DNA of 64,000 nt from WHSO01 sp963732875 (lineage in GTDB: Bacteria; Pseudomonadota; Alphaproteobacteria; SMXQ01): assembly GCA_963732875.1 (NCBI GenBank), contig CAVTBD010000002.1, positions 2,356,001 to 2,420,000 on the forward strand. Reading direction: 5' to 3'. The notes beneath the pieces were generated by a model. The model did no database searches. It was not told where the DNA came from and saw only the letters and a program-made list of their open reading frames with translations. Below are positions 35,047-46,753 of the stretch, piece by piece. The position numbers and the translations under genes are program-made. Each line of letters begins with the position of its first letter. Position 1 is the first letter of the stretch.

Positions 35047-36621
35047 TCATACGTGGCCCGTGAGCAATGCCAGAAGGATAGCGGCAAGAAGTGCCGCAAT
35101 CGCCCAGAGCGGCGCTGCCGGGGCCCGATTCCGGCCTTCCGTATCCTCGCCCAGGAGACGCCGCACGGTTTCCGGGTGCAGACGGTAGCCATCCTCCGCC
35201 AGCGCCGTGATCGCCTTGTCGATGTTGACCAGGAGCCGGGGAAACCGTTCCAATCCCGAAACGATGTCGCGGAGCCCGTCGCCGAGCCGGGCTTCGGGGC
35301 CGAGCTTGTCGCGCATCCAGGCCTCGACCAGCGGGCGCGACAGCTCCCACATGTTGACGTCCGGGTTGAGCCGGCGTCCGACGCCCTCCGCCACCATCAT
35401 GGTCTTCTGCAGGAGCAGGAGTTGCGGCTGGGTTTCCATATGGAAGGTCTCGGTGATGCGGAACAGCTGCGCCAGCAGCCGGGCGATCGATATCTCGTGG
35501 AGCGGCAGGCCGAGGATCGGCTCGCCGATGGCACGGCACGCCTGCATGAACATGTCGCGGGGCTGGTCGGCCGGGACGTAGCCCGCCTGGAAATGGACGT
35601 CGGCGACGGCGCCGTAGTCGCGCTCGAGGAAGCCGCGCAGCATGACCGCGAGATAGCGCCGGGTGGCCATGTCGAGCCGGCCCATGATGCCGAAGTCGAC
35701 CACCATGATGTTGCCGTCGGGCGTCACGAACAGGTTGCCGGGATGCAGGTCGGCGTGGAAGAAGCCGTCGCGGAACACCTGGTTGAAGAAGGCGCAGGCG
35801 GCTTTCTCCAGCACCGCGCTCGGGTCGATACCGGCGGCCTCGATCCGGTCGCGCTCGTCGATCGGGATGCCCTCGATGCGTTCCAGCGTGAGAACGCGCC
35901 GCCCGGTCCTGAGCCAGTCCACGGCGGGCACCTGGAAGGTCTCGTCGCCGGCGAAGTTGGCGGCGAGCTCGGAGGCCGCGGCCGCCTCCATGCGCAGGTC
36001 CATCTCGACCGCGACCACGCGCGCGAAGGTCGCCACCACCTCGCGCGGCTTGAGGCGGCGCATCGCCGGGCGGGCACGTTCCAGCATGTCGGCGGCGAAG
36101 GCCAGCATGTCGAGGTCGCGGCCGAAGCGCGCCTCGATGTCGGGACGCAGCACCTTGACCGCGACCTCGTGGCCCTCGGTCGTGACCGCCATGTGGACCT
36201 GGGCGATCGAGGCAGCGGCGACCGGGGTGTCGTCGAATTCGGCGAACAGTTCCTCTATCGGCCGGCCGAGCTCGGCGGCGACGATGGCGCGCGCTTGCCT
36301 GACCGGAAACGGTGGCAGGCGGTCCTGCAGGCGGGCGAGGTCGTCGGCGACTTCTTCGCCGAGAAGATCGGTGCGGGTCGCGAGCGACTGGCCGAGCTTG
36401 ATGAAGGTCGGCCCGGCCTTGGCCAGTGCCGCGGCCAGACGCTCGCCCGGGCGCAGGCCGCGTGCCGGCCGCTTGCCGCCGGGCAGGCGCGCCGCCCAAC
36501 GTGCCGCGCGCAGCACGCTGGGCGGGATGCCGAGCCCCGCGAGCGGCGTGAGCGCGTCGTAGCGCGCCAGCGTGAGCGCGAGCCCGGCAAGCCGGGCGAG
36601 GTTGCGAAGGCCGCCGGCCAC
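35047..36621 (-). CDS. ubiB: UbiB family atypical kinase (ubiquinone biosynthesis)
   Basis: 524 residues with the ADCK/UbiB protein-kinase-like fold: KAGPTFIKLGQSLATRTDLL includes the KxGQ motif, EVAVKVLRPDIE holds the Ala-loop lysine region, and FFHADLHPGNLFV and MVVDFGIMGR are the catalytic-loop and metal motifs. Two hydrophobic segments at the C-terminus (ALWAIAALLAAILLALLTGH) anchor it in the inner membrane. It supports coenzyme Q biosynthesis. It follows ubiE after four bases. Confidence 0.95.
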   Translation of the reverse strand: MAGGLRNLARLAGLALTLARYDALTPLAGLGIPPSVLRAARWAARLPGGKRPARGLRPGERLAAALAKAGPTFIKLGQSLATRTDLLGEEVADDLARLQDRLPPFPVRQARAIVAAELGRPIEELFAEFDDTPVAAASIAQVHMAVTTEGHEVAVKVLRPDIEARFGRDLDMLAFAADMLERARPAMRRLKPREVVATFARVVAVEMDLRMEAAAASELAANFAGDETFQVPAVDWLRTGRRVLTLERIEGIPIDERDRIEAAGIDPSAVLEKAACAFFNQVFRDGFFHADLHPGNLFVTPDGNIMVVDFGIMGRLDMATRRYLAVMLRGFLERDYGAVADVHFQAGYVPADQPRDMFMQACRAIGEPILGLPLHEISIARLLAQLFRITETFHMETQPQLLLLQKTMMVAEGVGRRLNPDVNMWELSRPLVEAWMRDKLGPEARLGDGLRDIVSGLERFPRLLVNIDKAITALAEDGYRLHPETVRRLLGEDTEGRNRAPAAPLWAIAALLAAILLALLTGHV

Positions 36622-36625
36622 GGCG

Positions 36626-37426
36626 TCAGATCCGCCAGGCGGAATGCATGGCGGCGATGCCGCCGGTGAGGTCGCGCACCTTGACCTGATCGAGGCCCGC
36701 CTTCCGGATCATGTCCGCGAGCGTGTCCTGGTCGGGGAACCGGCGGATGCTTTCCACCAGGTAGCGGTAGGCGTCGGCGTCGCGCGCGACGTGTTCGCCG
36801 AGCCACGGCAGCACCACGTCGGAATAGCGTGCATAGACCGGGGCGAGCAGCGGCAGGCGCGGGTGCGAGAACTCGAGACACAGGAAGCGTCCGCCCGGGC
36901 GCAGCACGCGCGCGGCTTCCTCCAGCGCAAGCTGGGTCCGCGTCACGTTGCGCAGCCCGAACGAGATGATGTAGGCGTCCACGCTGGCGTCGTCGAGCGG
37001 CAGCGCCTCGGCGTCGGCGGCGGTGAACGAGACGGTCCCGGCCAGGCCGCGCTCGGCGATCCGCGTGCGGCCGACCGCCATCATCGCCTCGTTGATGTCG
37101 AGCACGCGGACGATGCCGCCTTCGCGGGCGAAGGCCTCGGCGCCGCCGGCCGCGCGCACCATGCGGATCGCGATGTCGCCGGTGCCGCCGGCCACGTCGA
37201 TGATGTCCTGGTCGGCGCGCGGCGCGAGCCAGTCCACCGCCGCCGCCTTCCACAGCCGGTGCAGGCCCCCGGACATCAGGTCGTTCATCAGGTCGTAGCG
37301 CGGCGCCACGCTCTCGAACACGCCGCGCACGCGCGCCGTCTTCTCGGTGACGGGCACGTCGATGGCGCCGAACGGCACCCGTTCCGGCTCGGTGCCGGGC
37401 TCAGGACTCTCGGGGGCTTTGGTCAT
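36626..37426 (-). CDS. ubiE: Ubiquinone/menaquinone C-methyltransferase UbiE
   Basis: 266 residues. SAM-binding motif I is DIIDVAGGTGDIAIRMV. The UbiE signatures YDLMNDLMSGGLHRLWK and SFGLRNVTR are intact. It C-methylates the benzoquinone ring during ubiquinone synthesis. It begins the ubiE-ubiB operon and is divergent from mutM, with 47 bases between starts. Confidence 0.96.
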   Translation of the reverse strand: MTKAPESPEPGTEPERVPFGAIDVPVTEKTARVRGVFESVAPRYDLMNDLMSGGLHRLWKAAAVDWLAPRADQDIIDVAGGTGDIAIRMVRAAGGAEAFAREGGIVRVLDINEAMMAVGRTRIAERGLAGTVSFTAADAEALPLDDASVDAYIISFGLRNVTRTQLALEEAARVLRPGGRFLCLEFSHPRLPLLAPVYARYSDVVLPWLGEHVARDADAYRYLVESIRRFPDQDTLADMIRKAGLDQVKVRDLTGGIAAMHSAWRI

Positions 37427-37473
37427 CGGCCGGACAATAGCGCAGGGGGCCGATTTCCGCTACGTTCCGCGCC

Positions 37474-38331
37474 ATGCCCGAATTGCCCGAAGTGGAGACC
37501 GTGCGCCTTGGCCTGAGCCCCGTCCTGGAGGGCCACCGGCTGGCACGGGTCGAAGTGCGCCGCGGCGACCTGCGCATCCCGTTCCCCGAGCGCTTCGCCG
37601 CCCGGCTCGAGGGCCGGCGCGTGGCGCGGCTCGAGCGGCGCGCCAAATACATCCTGGTCCATTTCGCCGACGGCGGCGAGGTGCTGCTGGTCCACCTCGG
37701 CATGTCGGGGCGCATGGTGGTGGCCGGTCCCGGCCTCGCCAATGCGCCGCGCGAGGTGAGTCCCCACGACCATGTGGTGATCGAGACCGATGCCGGCGCC
37801 CGGGTGGTGTTCAACGATGCCCGCCGGTTCGGCCTCATGACCCTGATCGCGCCAGACGCGGTCGCCGCCCATCCGCTGCTGGCGGGCCTCGGTCCGGAGC
37901 CGCTCGACGATACCTTCACGGGCCGGGCGCTGGCGGCCCGCCTCAAGGGCCGTGCCACGTCGATCAAGGCGGCGCTGCTGGACCAGCGCAACGTCGCCGG
38001 GCTCGGCAACATCTACGTGTGCGAAGCGCTGTTCCGCGCCGGCCTGTCGCCGCGCCGGCGCGCGGGCACGGTCCAGGGCGGGCGTGCCGAGCGCCTGGTG
38101 GCGGCGATCAAGCAGGTGCTGGCGGACGCCATCGCCGCCGGTGGCTCGACGCTGCGCGATCACCGCCGTCCCGACGGCGAGCTCGGCTACTTCCAGCACC
38201 GCTTCTCGGTCTACGACCGCGAAGGCCAGCCGTGTCCAGGCTGCGTGTGCGAGGTGACACGCACCGGCGGCATTCGGCGGATCGTGCAGGGCGCGCGCTC
38301 GACCTTCTATTGCGCCCTGCGCCAGCGCTGA
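37474..38331 (+). CDS. mutM: Formamidopyrimidine-DNA glycosylase
   Basis: 285 residues. The N-terminus MPELPEVETVRLGL gives the catalytic proline and glutamate, RRAKYILVHF the conserved lysine, and LDQRNVAGLGNIYVCEALF the helix-two-turn-helix region. It removes 8-oxoguanine and formamidopyrimidines and nicks the abasic site. The C-terminal zinc finger is unusual: the first pair CPGC and third cysteine in STFYC are present but the fourth ligand is Arg (YCALRQR), where the family has CxxC. DNA binding may be weakened unless another residue substitutes. Confidence 0.94.
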   Translation: MPELPEVETVRLGLSPVLEGHRLARVEVRRGDLRIPFPERFAARLEGRRVARLERRAKYILVHFADGGEVLLVHLGMSGRMVVAGPGLANAPREVSPHDHVVIETDAGARVVFNDARRFGLMTLIAPDAVAAHPLLAGLGPEPLDDTFTGRALAARLKGRATSIKAALLDQRNVAGLGNIYVCEALFRAGLSPRRRAGTVQGGRAERLVAAIKQVLADAIAAGGSTLRDHRRPDGELGYFQHRFSVYDREGQPCPGCVCEVTRTGGIRRIVQGARSTFYCALRQR

Positions 38332-38378
38332 GCGACACGTGCTTTCCCGGCAGGTGTGATGTGCTACCGTTCCGCCCG

Positions 38379-38810
38379 ATGACGCGCACGACCGCTTCCA
38401 TGACGACCATCTCCCGCAAACGCCGCCGCCTGGTGGGTGCCGTGCTCGCGGGGGCACTGGTCGCGCTCGCGCTGACGCTGTCGGTGGCGCGGCCCCTGCC
38501 CGCCCGCGGCGACGATTATCTCTCGGCGCTCGACGACGTGCCGCTGATGCCCGGCCTCGCCGAAGTGCCCGACACCGGCGTCGACTTCGAGGCCGCGTCG
38601 GGCCGCATCGTCGAGGCCGAAGCGCGCGGTGCCGCGCGGCCCGGGCTCGATCGCGGCGCGGTGCTCGCGTTCTACGCCGCGTCGCTGCCGCCGCTCGGCT
38701 GGCGTGCCGCGGCGCCGGCGCGCTACGTGCGCGCGGGCGAGATGCTGGAGATACGCGTGGCGGCGTCCAAGGGCCGCATCACGGTCCATTTCAAGCTCCG
38801 CCCGCAATAG
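38379..38810 (+). CDS. Conserved hypothetical secreted or membrane-anchored protein
   Basis: 143 residues; not recognised. A basic N-terminus (SRKRRRLVGAVLAGALVALA) leads into a hydrophobic segment, consistent with a signal peptide or anchor. The mature part has ALDDVPLMPGLAEVPDTGVD and VLAFYAASLPPLGWRAAA, a pattern seen in small alphaproteobacterial periplasmic proteins of unknown function. Starts at 38379 or 38400 are possible. It lies between mutM and rpsT, a spot often occupied by other genes in related genomes. Confidence 0.75.
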   Translation: MTRTTASMTTISRKRRRLVGAVLAGALVALALTLSVARPLPARGDDYLSALDDVPLMPGLAEVPDTGVDFEAASGRIVEAEARGAARPGLDRGAVLAFYAASLPPLGWRAAAPARYVRAGEMLEIRVAASKGRITVHFKLRPQ

Positions 38811-38888
38811 CCGCCGTGCCCCGGGAACGGCCGCTTCCGGCTGCTTTCCGGGCCCCTGGGGCCGCCGGGGAACGCCGACCGCCCGGCC

Positions 38889-38917
38889 TTGACGGGTGGG
38901 GCCTCGGGGACTATAAC
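38889..38917 (+). promoter_or_regulatory. Sigma-70-type promoter of rpsT
   Basis: TTGACG (38889-38894) and TATAAC (38912-38917) are 17 bases apart, 73 bases upstream of the rpsT start. The very GC-rich spacer is typical of ribosomal gene promoters. Confidence 0.8.
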
Positions 38918-38990
38918 CTCGGCCTTCCGCGCGCCTTCGGGCGCGCCGGTTCGTTTGAACGACTGGACTCCGAAAGCAAAGGTTTTCGAC

Positions 38991-39251
38991 ATGGCGAATA
39001 TCCGTTCCGCCAAGAAGCGCATCCGCCAGACCGCGCGCAAGACGGAAGTCAACAGCAACCGTGTGAGCCGCATCCGCACTTTCATCAAGAAGGTCGAGAC
39101 GGCGATCGCATCCGGCGACAAGTCGGCGGCGAGCGACGCGCTCAAGGCGGCGCAGCCGGAGATCGCACGCGGCGTCACCAAGGGCGTGCTCGTGAAGAAC
39201 ACGGCATCGCGCAAGATCTCGCGACTGAACGCGCGCATCAAGGCACTGTAA
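38991..39251 (+). CDS. rpsT: 30S ribosomal protein S20
   Basis: 86 residues with the S20 pattern (MANIRSAKKRIRQTARKTEV, RIRTFIKKVETAI, and a C-terminal NTASRKISRLNARIKAL). It binds the 5' and 3' minor domains of 16S rRNA. It is transcribed alone from the promoter at 38889 and ends in a terminator at 39337. Proximity of rpsT and dnaA is common in alphaproteobacteria. Confidence 0.97.
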   Translation: MANIRSAKKRIRQTARKTEVNSNRVSRIRTFIKKVETAIASGDKSAASDALKAAQPEIARGVTKGVLVKNTASRKISRLNARIKAL

Positions 39252-39336
39252 GTTCCGTACCCGCGCGGCGCCGGTCATCCGGTACCGCGCACTTCGGCCC
39301 TTCGACATATCTTTTTTACGCGGCGTTGCCGCGACA

Positions 39337-39365
39337 ACGCGCCCTCCGGGGCGCGTTTCCTTTTG
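39337..39365 (+). terminator. Intrinsic terminator of rpsT
   Basis: ACGCGCCC (39337-39344) pairs with GGGCGCGT (39349-39356), followed by TTCCTTTT. It lies 86 bases after the rpsT stop. Confidence 0.8.
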
Positions 39366-39673
39366 TATCATGCCGGGTTCACAAAGACGGAAACGAGTCA
39401 CGCGAAAAATTTGACCGTTCTCTTTACAGTCCCGTTGCATGTTCGCGACCGCGTGGTTAAAGTCGCCGCCTGTTCTTTTCCGCGTGCTGGAAAAAAAATT
39501 TCGAGGCAGGTTTATGCCGCAGTTGCGGTGCGTAGGGCCCACAGGTGCAGTTCGTGGGCAACGGGTATTTTTTGGAAGCGTCCGCGTATGAAATTGTTTC
39601 GTGCATTGAATATGGCGAACCGGGGCCTGGGTGCGACAACGACGCGCCGGATGCCATGTCAGGAGAGAGCTTG
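39366..39673. other. Non-coding region upstream of the rhodanese-dnaA genes
   Basis: About 300 bases without a convincing gene. It has AT-rich patches (around 39400, 39487 and 39570) and a TTGACC at 39410 without a clear -10 partner. No DnaA box close to TTATCCACA was found, so there is no direct evidence for a replication origin here despite adjacency to dnaA. An in-frame extension of the rhodanese gene reaches 39545 but lacks coding character. Confidence 0.6.
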
Positions 39674-40141
39674 ATGTCAGGGCAGGAAACCAAGACCGCG
39701 GCCGAACGCGACATCGCGCCCGGCGCGGGTTATGCGGGCGACGTCACTCCCGATCAGGCGTGGAAGATTCTCGAGGAGCACCCGGCAGCGGTTCTCGTCG
39801 ATTGCCGTACCCAGCCCGAATGGATGTTCGTCGGTGTGCCCGACCTCGGCAAGCTCGGCAAGAAGGTCGCGCTGATCCCGTGGCAGGTGTTTCCGTCGAT
39901 GCAGGTCAACCCGGAATTCGGAAAGCAGGTCAAGGCGGCCGGCGGCAAGGAAGACGCCCCGGTCCTGTTCCTGTGCCGCTCCGGCGCCCGCTCCAAAGCC
40001 GCCGCCCAGGCGCTTTCGGGGCAGGGATTCGAGCGTGCGTACAACGTCACCGGCGGGTTCGAGGGTGCGCTTGACGGCACCCGACACCGCGGGGCGCGCG
40101 AAGGATGGAAGGTGGCGGGCCTTCCCTGGGTGCAGGACTAG
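39674..40141 (+). CDS. Rhodanese-like domain protein
   Basis: 155 residues. DVTPDQAWKILEEHPAAVLV followed by DCRTQPEWMFVGVPDL is the rhodanese N-terminal block, and VLFLCRSGARSKAAAQAL holds the active-site cysteine in a six-residue loop (CRSGAR), typical of single-domain sulfurtransferases. The ATG at 39674 is selected because CAGGAGAGA lies 8-10 bases upstream. It is cytoplasmic, probably a persulfide carrier; the acceptor is unknown. dnaA follows after 32 bases. Confidence 0.9.
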   Translation: MSGQETKTAAERDIAPGAGYAGDVTPDQAWKILEEHPAAVLVDCRTQPEWMFVGVPDLGKLGKKVALIPWQVFPSMQVNPEFGKQVKAAGGKEDAPVLFLCRSGARSKAAAQALSGQGFERAYNVTGGFEGALDGTRHRGAREGWKVAGLPWVQD

Positions 40142-40173
40142 TCGTTTCGGTTTATTCGGGGGGTTGTTGCGCG

Positions 40174-41562
40174 ATGAGCGCCGCGTGGGAACGTGTCAGG
40201 GACAAGCTACGTGCCGAGTTCGGCGATGCCGCCTTCAAGAGCTGGCTGGCCCCGATCGAGCTCGACGCCTGCACCGGCGGGCGCGCGGTGATCTCCGCGC
40301 CGACGCGCTTCATGCGCGACTGGGTCAACCGCCATTACCTGGAACGCATCACCCAGCTCCTGCGCGAGGACGATGGGGGCCTGCGCGCGGTCGAGCTGGT
40401 GGTGCGCGGCGCGCCCGTCACGCAGGTGGCCGCCCATGCCCCGTCCCAGACCGCCTTCGCCGCGCCGGTCGCCGCCAAGGCCGCGGCCCGGTCCCCGGCC
40501 CGTAGCGCACTCCGTACGTCGACCGGTGCGCGGGAAGACATCTCGGCACCGCTCGATCCGCGCTTCCAGTTCGACAACTTCATCGTCGGCAAGTCCAACG
40601 AGTTCGCCTACGCCGCCGCCCGGCGTGTCGCCGAATCGCCGACCGTGCCGTTCAACCCGCTGTTCCTCTATGGCGGTGTCGGCCTCGGCAAGACCCACCT
40701 GATGCACGCCATCGCCTGGCACATCCGCAAGGCCGACCCGGACCGGCGGGTGATCTACCTCTCGGCCGAAAAGTTCATGTACCAGTTCATCCGGGCGCTC
40801 CGGTTCCAGGACACGATGGCGTTCAAGGAGCAGTTCCGCTCGGTGGACGTGCTCATGATCGACGACGTCCAGTTCATCTCGGGCCGCGAGACCACCCAGG
40901 AGGAATTCTTCCATACCTTCAATGCGCTGGTGGACCAGAACCGGCAGGTGATTATTTCCGCCGACAAGTCGCCCTCCGACCTCGAGGGGATGGAGGAACG
41001 CCTGCGCTCGCGGCTCGGCTGGGGGCTGGTCGCCGACATCCACCAGACCGACTATGAGCTCCGGCTCTCGATCCTGCAGTCCAAGGCCGAGAGGCTGGGC
41101 GCCCAGATCCCGCCCAAGGTGCTGGAATTCCTCGCCCACAAGATCACCTCCAACGTGCGCGAGCTGGAAGGGGCGCTTAACCGGGTGGTGGCCCATGCCA
41201 CGCTGGTGGGTCGCGACATCACGCTCGAGGCCACCCAGGAGGTGCTCCATGACCTCCTGCGCGCCAACGATCGGCGCGTCACCATCGAAGAGATCCAGAA
41301 GCGCGTTGCCGAGCACTTCAACGTGCGCGTCGCCGACATGCACTCGGCACGCCGCGCCCGTGCCGTGGCCCGGCCGCGCCAGATCGCCATGTACCTTGCC
41401 AAGCAGCTCACCTCGCGCTCGCTGCCCGAAATCGGGCGCAAGTTCGGCGGCCGCGACCACACCACGGTGATGCACGCGGTACGCAAGGTCGAGGAACTGC
41501 GTGCCACGGATTCGAGCTTTTCCGAGGATGTCGAACTGCTGCGCCGCATGCTCGAAACCTGA
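40174..41562 (+). CDS. dnaA: Chromosomal replication initiator protein DnaA
   Basis: 462 residues: domain I (WERVRDKLRAEFGDAAFKSW), a variable Ala-rich linker (about 85-125), the AAA+ domain III (Walker A YGGVGLGKTH at 166-175, Walker B VLMIDDVQF at 226-234) and DNA-binding domain IV (RPRQIAMYLAKQLTSRSLPE, FGGRDHTTVMHA). It binds DnaA boxes and opens oriC. It is followed by an intrinsic terminator, then dnaN, recF and gyrB. Confidence 0.98.
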   Translation: MSAAWERVRDKLRAEFGDAAFKSWLAPIELDACTGGRAVISAPTRFMRDWVNRHYLERITQLLREDDGGLRAVELVVRGAPVTQVAAHAPSQTAFAAPVAAKAAARSPARSALRTSTGAREDISAPLDPRFQFDNFIVGKSNEFAYAAARRVAESPTVPFNPLFLYGGVGLGKTHLMHAIAWHIRKADPDRRVIYLSAEKFMYQFIRALRFQDTMAFKEQFRSVDVLMIDDVQFISGRETTQEEFFHTFNALVDQNRQVIISADKSPSDLEGMEERLRSRLGWGLVADIHQTDYELRLSILQSKAERLGAQIPPKVLEFLAHKITSNVRELEGALNRVVAHATLVGRDITLEATQEVLHDLLRANDRRVTIEEIQKRVAEHFNVRVADMHSARRARAVARPRQIAMYLAKQLTSRSLPEIGRKFGGRDHTTVMHAVRKVEELRATDSSFSEDVELLRRMLET

Positions 41563-41606
41563 ACCGCCGAAAGGCACGGAATCCGGCCCTTTCCGAAGGG
41601 CCACGC

Positions 41607-41634
41607 AGGGCCGCTTCGCGGCCCTTTTTCTTTG
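41607..41634 (+). terminator. Intrinsic terminator of dnaA
   Basis: AGGGCCGC (41607-41614) pairs with GCGGCCCT (41618-41625) around TTC, followed by a T-rich run. It lies 45 bases after the dnaA stop and separates dnaA from dnaN. Confidence 0.92.
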
Positions 41635-41659
41635 GGATTTCAAGGGCTCCTGCTATACT
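41632..41659 (+). promoter_or_regulatory. Candidate promoter of dnaN
   Basis: TTGGGA (41632-41637) and TATACT (41654-41659) are 16 bases apart. The -10 is good and the -35 weak. It follows the dnaA terminator directly and would give a leader of about 180 bases before dnaN. Confidence 0.5.
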
Positions 41660-41847
41660 CCTAGCCCGGTCAAAAGCCCGTTTCTGGCCCCGTCCCGCGC
41701 GGGGCTCCCGGGCCCCGGCCGGGCGGGGGACGGTTTCCATTCCGGGATGCCCGGCGGGCCCTTTCGACAGGCACCGCCGCCGACCCTTCGCACCAAGGAC
41801 ACCACGAACGCGCCTGCGCGCGAGCCAGACAGGTCAGCACTCTCGCC

Positions 41848-42966
41848 ATGAAATTCACTATCGAACGCGCGTCCCTGCTCCGGTCCCTCGGCCATGTCCA
41901 GAGCGTGGTGGAGCGGCGCAACACGATCCCGATCCTCAACAACGTCCTGATGGACGCGGCCAAGGGCGCGCTGCGGCTCACGGCTACCGACATGGAACTC
42001 GCGATCGCCGAGACGGTGCCGGCCGAGACCGGCGCCGCCGCTGCGATCACCGCGCCCGCGCACACGTTCTACGACATCGTCCGCAAGCTTCCGGACGGCG
42101 CTCAGGTCGAGGTCGAATCGGGCGATGGCGACAGCCAGATTACGGTGCACTCGGGCCGCTCGACGTTCCAGCTCGCCTGCCTGCCGCCGGCGGATTTCCC
42201 GGCGCTCGGCGACGACGACCTGCCCCACGGCTTCACCCTGCCCGTGGATTCCGCGCGCGCGCTGATCGACCATACCCGGTTCGCGATCTCCACCGAGGAA
42301 ACCCGCTACTACCTCAACGGCATCTACCTGCACGCCGCCAAGCGCGACGGCACCCCGGTGCTGCGCGCGGTCGCCACCGACGGCCACCGGCTTGCCCGCT
42401 TCGACGTGCCGCTGCCCAAGGGCGCCGCCGATATCCCGGGCGTGATCGTGCCGCGCAAGATGGTCAACGAATGGCGCAAGCTGATCGACGAGGCCGAGGG
42501 CGACCTCGAGATCGGCCTGTCCGACGCCAAGATCCGCGTTGCCTTCGACGACATCGCGCTGACCTCCAAGCTGATCGACGGCACTTTCCCGGATTACGAG
42601 CGCGTCATCCCGGCCGCCAACGAGCGCTTGATGGAAGTCGAGTGCAAGCCGTTCGCCGCCGCCGTCGACCGCGTCTCCACCATCTCCACGGAGAAGTCGC
42701 GCGCGGTGAAGCTCGCCATCGCCAAGGGCACGGTGACGCTATCGGCGACGTCCCTTGACCAGGGCAGCGCCGAAGAGGAGGTCGAGGTCACCTACACGGG
42801 CGATGCCATGGATATCGGCTTCAACTCTCGTTATCTGCTCGATATCGCCGAGCGCATCCGTGGCGACAAGGCACAGTTCCGGCTCGGCGACGGGGCCTCC
42901 GCCGCGATCGTCGGCGACGTGGACGACGAGAGTGCGCTCTACGTCCTCATGCCGATGCGGGTCTAA
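41848..42966 (+). CDS. dnaN: DNA polymerase III beta subunit (sliding clamp)
   Basis: 372 residues with three clamp domains. Conserved blocks include MKFTIERASLLRSLGHVQSV, VERRNTIPILNNVLMDA, NGIYLHAAKRDGTPVLRAVA, TDGHRLARFDVPL and the C-terminal ALYVLMPMRV. It encircles DNA and tethers the polymerase. It is followed by recF after 40 bases. Confidence 0.97.
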   Translation: MKFTIERASLLRSLGHVQSVVERRNTIPILNNVLMDAAKGALRLTATDMELAIAETVPAETGAAAAITAPAHTFYDIVRKLPDGAQVEVESGDGDSQITVHSGRSTFQLACLPPADFPALGDDDLPHGFTLPVDSARALIDHTRFAISTEETRYYLNGIYLHAAKRDGTPVLRAVATDGHRLARFDVPLPKGAADIPGVIVPRKMVNEWRKLIDEAEGDLEIGLSDAKIRVAFDDIALTSKLIDGTFPDYERVIPAANERLMEVECKPFAAAVDRVSTISTEKSRAVKLAIAKGTVTLSATSLDQGSAEEEVEVTYTGDAMDIGFNSRYLLDIAERIRGDKAQFRLGDGASAAIVGDVDDESALYVLMPMRV

Positions 42967-43006
42967 GAGGCGCGCCACCGACCATGGGAACCGGGGCCTG
43001 AACGCC

Positions 43007-44230
43007 GTGTCCTTCGAAGCCGCTCTGCCGCGGCCCGAAGCCGCCGCCGTGCCCGCCCCTGTAGGGACGCGCCGCCTCGCGGTCCTCGGCATGCGACTGA
43101 CGGGTTTTCGCAACTATGACCGGCTGCATCTCGACGTGGATGCGCGCCCGGTCGTGCTCACCGGTGCCAACGGCGCGGGAAAGACCAACTTGCTGGAAGC
43201 GATTTCCTATCTCGGCGCGGGCCGCGGCCTGCGCGGTGCCCGGCTCGCCGACATCGACCGGCGCGGCGGCGAAGGTCCGCGCCCCGTGATGGAGGGCGAT
43301 GCGCTTGCGGGCCAGCCCTGGGCGGTGGCCGCCACCCTCGAAGGGCCGTTCGGCGCTTTCGAGGTCGGCACCGGGCGCGACGGCGCGAGCCAGACCGCGC
43401 GGCGCATCGTCCGCGTCGACGGCAAGCCCGCCTCGGGCCCCGCCGCGCTGGCCGAGCGTGTCCCCGTGCTGTGGCTGACGCCGGCCCAGGACCGCCTGTT
43501 CCTCGACCGCCCCGGCGCGCGGCGGCGTTATCTCGACAAGCTGGTGGCGGCCCTCGATCCGGCCCATGCCGGCCGCATCAACGAATACGAGCGTGCGTTG
43601 CGCGAGCGCGCACACCTGCTCAAGGAAGGCGGTGCCGACCCGGCCTGGCTCTCCGCACTCGAGCGCACCATGGCCGAGACCGGCGTCGCCATCGCCGCCG
43701 CGCGGCGCCAGGCGGCGGCCGACTTCACCCGCGCCGCCGCGGAAGGAATTGGCCCGTTCCCCGCCGCCGTGATCGAGGTCGCGGGCGATGTCGAGGGCTG
43801 GTTGGCGGAAGGGCCTGCGCTCGCCGCCGAGGACCGGCTCGCTGACGCGCTCGGAGCGTCGCGTCCCCGCGATACGGAGGCGGGCGGAGCTGCCGCCGGG
43901 CCGCACCGCTCGGACATGGTGGTTCATCATCGCGCCCGCGCGCTGCCTGCGGCCGAGCTTTCGACCGGCGAGCAGAAGACGCTGCTGGTCTCGATCCTGC
44001 TCGGCGTCGCACGCCTGCAGACGGCGACCCGTGGCTTCGCGCCCCTGATGCTGCTCGACGAGGTCTCGGCCCATTTCGACGACCGCCATCGCGGCGCCTT
44101 GTTCGCCGAGATTTCCGCCCTCGCCGCCCAGGCCTGGATGACCGGCACCGATGCCGAGCTGTTCGCGCCCCTTCAGGGCGCCGCCCGTTTCCTGACCGTG
44201 GCCCAGGGCCACGTGCGTGACGCCGCGTGA
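43007..44230 (+). CDS. recF: DNA replication/repair protein RecF
   Basis: 407 residues from the GTG at 43007; ATG 43091 (MRLTGFRNYDRL) is the start of the conserved domain. Walker A is TGANGAGKTNLLEA (about 52-65), and the ABC-type signature and Walker B are ELSTGEQKTLLVSI and APLMLLDEVSAHFD. RecF loads RecA at gaps with RecO and RecR. The 28 N-terminal residues before the conserved domain are Ala/Pro-rich and may not be translated. Confidence 0.94.
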   Translation: MSFEAALPRPEAAAVPAPVGTRRLAVLGMRLTGFRNYDRLHLDVDARPVVLTGANGAGKTNLLEAISYLGAGRGLRGARLADIDRRGGEGPRPVMEGDALAGQPWAVAATLEGPFGAFEVGTGRDGASQTARRIVRVDGKPASGPAALAERVPVLWLTPAQDRLFLDRPGARRRYLDKLVAALDPAHAGRINEYERALRERAHLLKEGGADPAWLSALERTMAETGVAIAAARRQAAADFTRAAAEGIGPFPAAVIEVAGDVEGWLAEGPALAAEDRLADALGASRPRDTEAGGAAAGPHRSDMVVHHRARALPAAELSTGEQKTLLVSILLGVARLQTATRGFAPLMLLDEVSAHFDDRHRGALFAEISALAAQAWMTGTDAELFAPLQGAARFLTVAQGHVRDAA

Positions 44231-44278
44231 GGCGCCCGCGACCCGAATCACGACCGTTTAACCGCGAAGATCGAGACC

Positions 44279-46753
<2,475 letters not shown>

